Below are positions 5,638-6,988 of a DNA stretch of 6,988 nt, one piece after another; positions within the stretch are counted from its first letter, which is position 1; the number at the start of each line of letters is the position of its first letter. Source of the DNA: Methanoregula sp. (GTDB lineage Archaea; Halobacteriota; Methanomicrobia; Methanomicrobiales; Methanospirillaceae). The notes under the pieces are model-generated. The model was not told where the DNA came from. It ran no database searches and worked only from the letters and a program-made list of their open reading frames with translations. The translations under genes were made by a program, and so were the position numbers. Location of the stretch: NCBI GenBank assembly GCA_028711405.1, contig JAQTSH010000083.1:1-6988 (forward strand), written 5' to 3'.

Positions 5638-6969
5638 TCAGGTTCTGGAAACCATCTTTTTTATCCGTTCCCGGAAACCCTCGTGTGGGCGGATGATCAA
5701 AAACACCAGTGCAAGCAGCGCCAGATATTCCAGAGTGAAAAAGATCAAAGTCAGGTACCAGGATGCGGATCCCACCGGGTTCACATATTGCAGATTCACA
5801 TAATAATTCCCGAACATCAACGGGAATTCAATGTAAGCGAAAATCTGGGTGACATAAAACAGACCAATCTTGATCAGATCATCCGAGATCAGTAAGCAGA
5901 GGAAGGGTGTAAACCAGACGATGTACTGGGGGCTGTGGAATTTCGTGAAAAACACAAGGGAAAAGATTGCACAGAGCACAATTTTTAACAACTTCTTTGG
6001 ATTCTGTTCCTTTTCAGTATATGCAAGATAGAGGAGAAGGAGGAACACGATACCCATGATTGCATACATCACAAGAGAGATGGCATCGGACGAGACACCA
6101 AGATGCCCGATTTCATGTATATAGGTATACAGCGTATATGTGGCGCTGTTAACATACACCCCAACACCGGAACCGGTAGCGAAGAGGTACGTATTGATCG
6201 ATGCAGGATGCAGGATGAAGATGGGAATGAAGAGAATGACAAATAGTGGAACCGCAACTTTCACGACTGAGAAAATTTCCTGCTTGATCGACGTGGATTT
6301 GGCATTGTGCAGGATCATGAACGGAACTGCAATTACCGGGAACATCTTCGCAAAAAAACCGATGACGGCAAAAATATACCCCTGCATACTCTTTCCATAT
6401 ACGGTAAACAGGACTGCAAGCATCAACAGCATGGTCGGAAATGCATCATATTTTGTCAGAACAAAATACGCTGTTGAGAATGCGGTGGCATAGACCAACC
6501 CTGCTATTAACGCGGTCTTTTCATTCCAGATTTTGAGTGCAATCAGATAGATGCACACCAGACTCATGAGGTCACATAGCACCATGAGAAGTTGGAACGT
6601 GTACACAAAAACCATCACATTCTGGGCGATGGTTGCTGGAACCAAGGCAATCGTGATCGGGACAAAGACAAGAACCGGGTAATCAACCTGATAATTAACG
6701 TAGGGAATCTGTCCCTGAAGGAGGGGGAGGGCATGTTCGTAATAATACCCGATATCAAAAAGATCGATAAATGAGTGAAAAACCGATCCCGTGGCGATGA
6801 TAACGACAAATTTCGTGATCAGTGCCGCAATGATCAGAATCACGATATGGCGCTTGACCGTTGCCAAATCTAATGAGTCGAATTGTTTGTCAAGAAATGC
6901 AAAGGTGTTTTTTCTTTTTTTTTCCCGGATTACCGGTACTTCCTCCTCTCGTTTCTTCTTCTTTCCCAT
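5638..6969 (-). CDS. GT-C fold polyprenol-phosphate-sugar glycosyltransferase (GT87/DUF2029-like)
   Basis: I start at the ATG at 6969 (443 residues) because GGAG lies at 6980-6977 with a 7-nt spacer; a GTG at 6987 would add six residues without a site. The N-terminus is a basic cytosolic tail (MGKKKKREEE, REKKRK). About 10-12 membrane helices follow (first at 42-60, last at about 405-426). The first external loop carries IDLFDIGYYYEHA (68-80), LLQGQIPYVNYQVDYP (83-98) and its acidic residues D69, D72 and D96, the expected catalytic region of GT-C enzymes. Later landmarks are LTKYDAFPTML (171-181), GFFAKMFPVIAVP (204-216) and FFTKFHSPQYIVWFTPFL (340-357). GT87-like enzymes take a sugar from polyprenyl phosphate on the outside of the membrane. 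The neighbouring GT2 could make that donor. Alternative: a related GT39/GT83 subgroup. Acceptor unknown. Confidence 0.83.
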   Translation of the reverse strand: MGKKKKREEEVPVIREKKRKNTFAFLDKQFDSLDLATVKRHIVILIIAALITKFVVIIATGSVFHSFIDLFDIGYYYEHALPLLQGQIPYVNYQVDYPVLVFVPITIALVPATIAQNVMVFVYTFQLLMVLCDLMSLVCIYLIALKIWNEKTALIAGLVYATAFSTAYFVLTKYDAFPTMLLMLAVLFTVYGKSMQGYIFAVIGFFAKMFPVIAVPFMILHNAKSTSIKQEIFSVVKVAVPLFVILFIPIFILHPASINTYLFATGSGVGVYVNSATYTLYTYIHEIGHLGVSSDAISLVMYAIMGIVFLLLLYLAYTEKEQNPKKLLKIVLCAIFSLVFFTKFHSPQYIVWFTPFLCLLISDDLIKIGLFYVTQIFAYIEFPLMFGNYYVNLQYVNPVGSASWYLTLIFFTLEYLALLALVFLIIRPHEGFRERIKKMVSRT

Positions 6970-6976
6970 GCCACTA

Positions 6977-6980
6977 CTCC
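6977..6980 (-). promoter_or_regulatory. ribosome binding site of the GT-C gene
   Basis: GGAG on the minus strand with a 7-nt spacer fixes the ATG at 6969 as start. It is the best Shine-Dalgarno match in the window. The promoter lies outside the window. Confidence 0.55.
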
Positions 6981-6988
6981 GGATCACT

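Noticed and set aside
5481..5696. Plus-strand GTG-initiated frame of 71 codons as a small gene
   Set aside because: It has no Shine-Dalgarno site, begins in the middle of the epimerase motif and ends antisense inside the GT-C gene; it is better explained as part of a decayed epimerase.
6967..6987. GTG at 6987 as start of the GT-C gene
   Set aside because: The GGAG site lies between it and the ATG at 6969, which is therefore preferred; sequence upstream of the GTG is outside the window.

Overview
The window reads as chromosome of a methanogenic euryarchaeon, most likely Methanomicrobiales (Methanoregula/Methanosphaerula-like). This is inferred from the family mix (SelB-like factor without GTPase motifs, archaeal LemA plus DUF2207, dolichol-type glycosylation genes), from A/T-rich TATA-like boxes about 25-30 nt ahead of probable transcription starts, from GGAG/GTGA ribosome sites matching an archaeal 16S tail, and from T-tract terminators. 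The species cannot be fixed by reading alone. I see no rRNA, tRNA, CRISPR array, transposase or integrase.

Left part (1-2773, all minus strand, GC-rich). Reading on the minus strand, a SelB-like elongation-factor homologue with a ruined GTPase domain (2773-1799) ends at a T7 tract. It is followed by lemA (1697-1128) and, 12 nt later, a DUF2207 membrane protein (1115-1) that runs off the left edge. The DUF2207 gene has no stop in its frame over 371 codons and starts at GTG. lemA and the DUF2207 gene look like one operon.

Right part (2889-6969, AT-richer, mixed strands). Four genes have a surface-glycan or lipid-linked sugar theme. They are a multi-pass LPG-synthase-TM/UPF0104 'flippase-like' protein (2889-3857, +), a class I SAM methyltransferase (4555-3854, -), a soluble GT2 glycosyltransferase of the dolichol-phosphate-mannose-synthase type (4707-5438, +) and a GT-C/GT87-like polyprenol-phosphate-sugar-dependent transferase (6969-5638, -). 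The first two converge and share the TTAA that holds both stop codons. The methyltransferase and GT2 genes diverge from a 151-bp region with TATA-like boxes and two inverted repeats.

Between the GT2 and GT-C genes lies a decayed remnant of a WecB-type UDP-GlcNAc 2-epimerase (about 5457-5579, +). It still reads VVLVHGDTNTVLA but has a stop codon just before that motif. This suggests the glycan locus was larger or has been remodelled.

Working model (inference): GT2 charges a polyprenyl phosphate with a sugar on the cytosolic face, the multi-pass protein may help present or flip lipid-linked material, and the GT-C enzyme transfers the sugar outside. The methyltransferase may modify a sugar, lipid or other small molecule. 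Gene content, a sharp drop in GC and the pseudogene all point to a variable surface-glycan island joined to a conserved housekeeping segment near 2774-2888.
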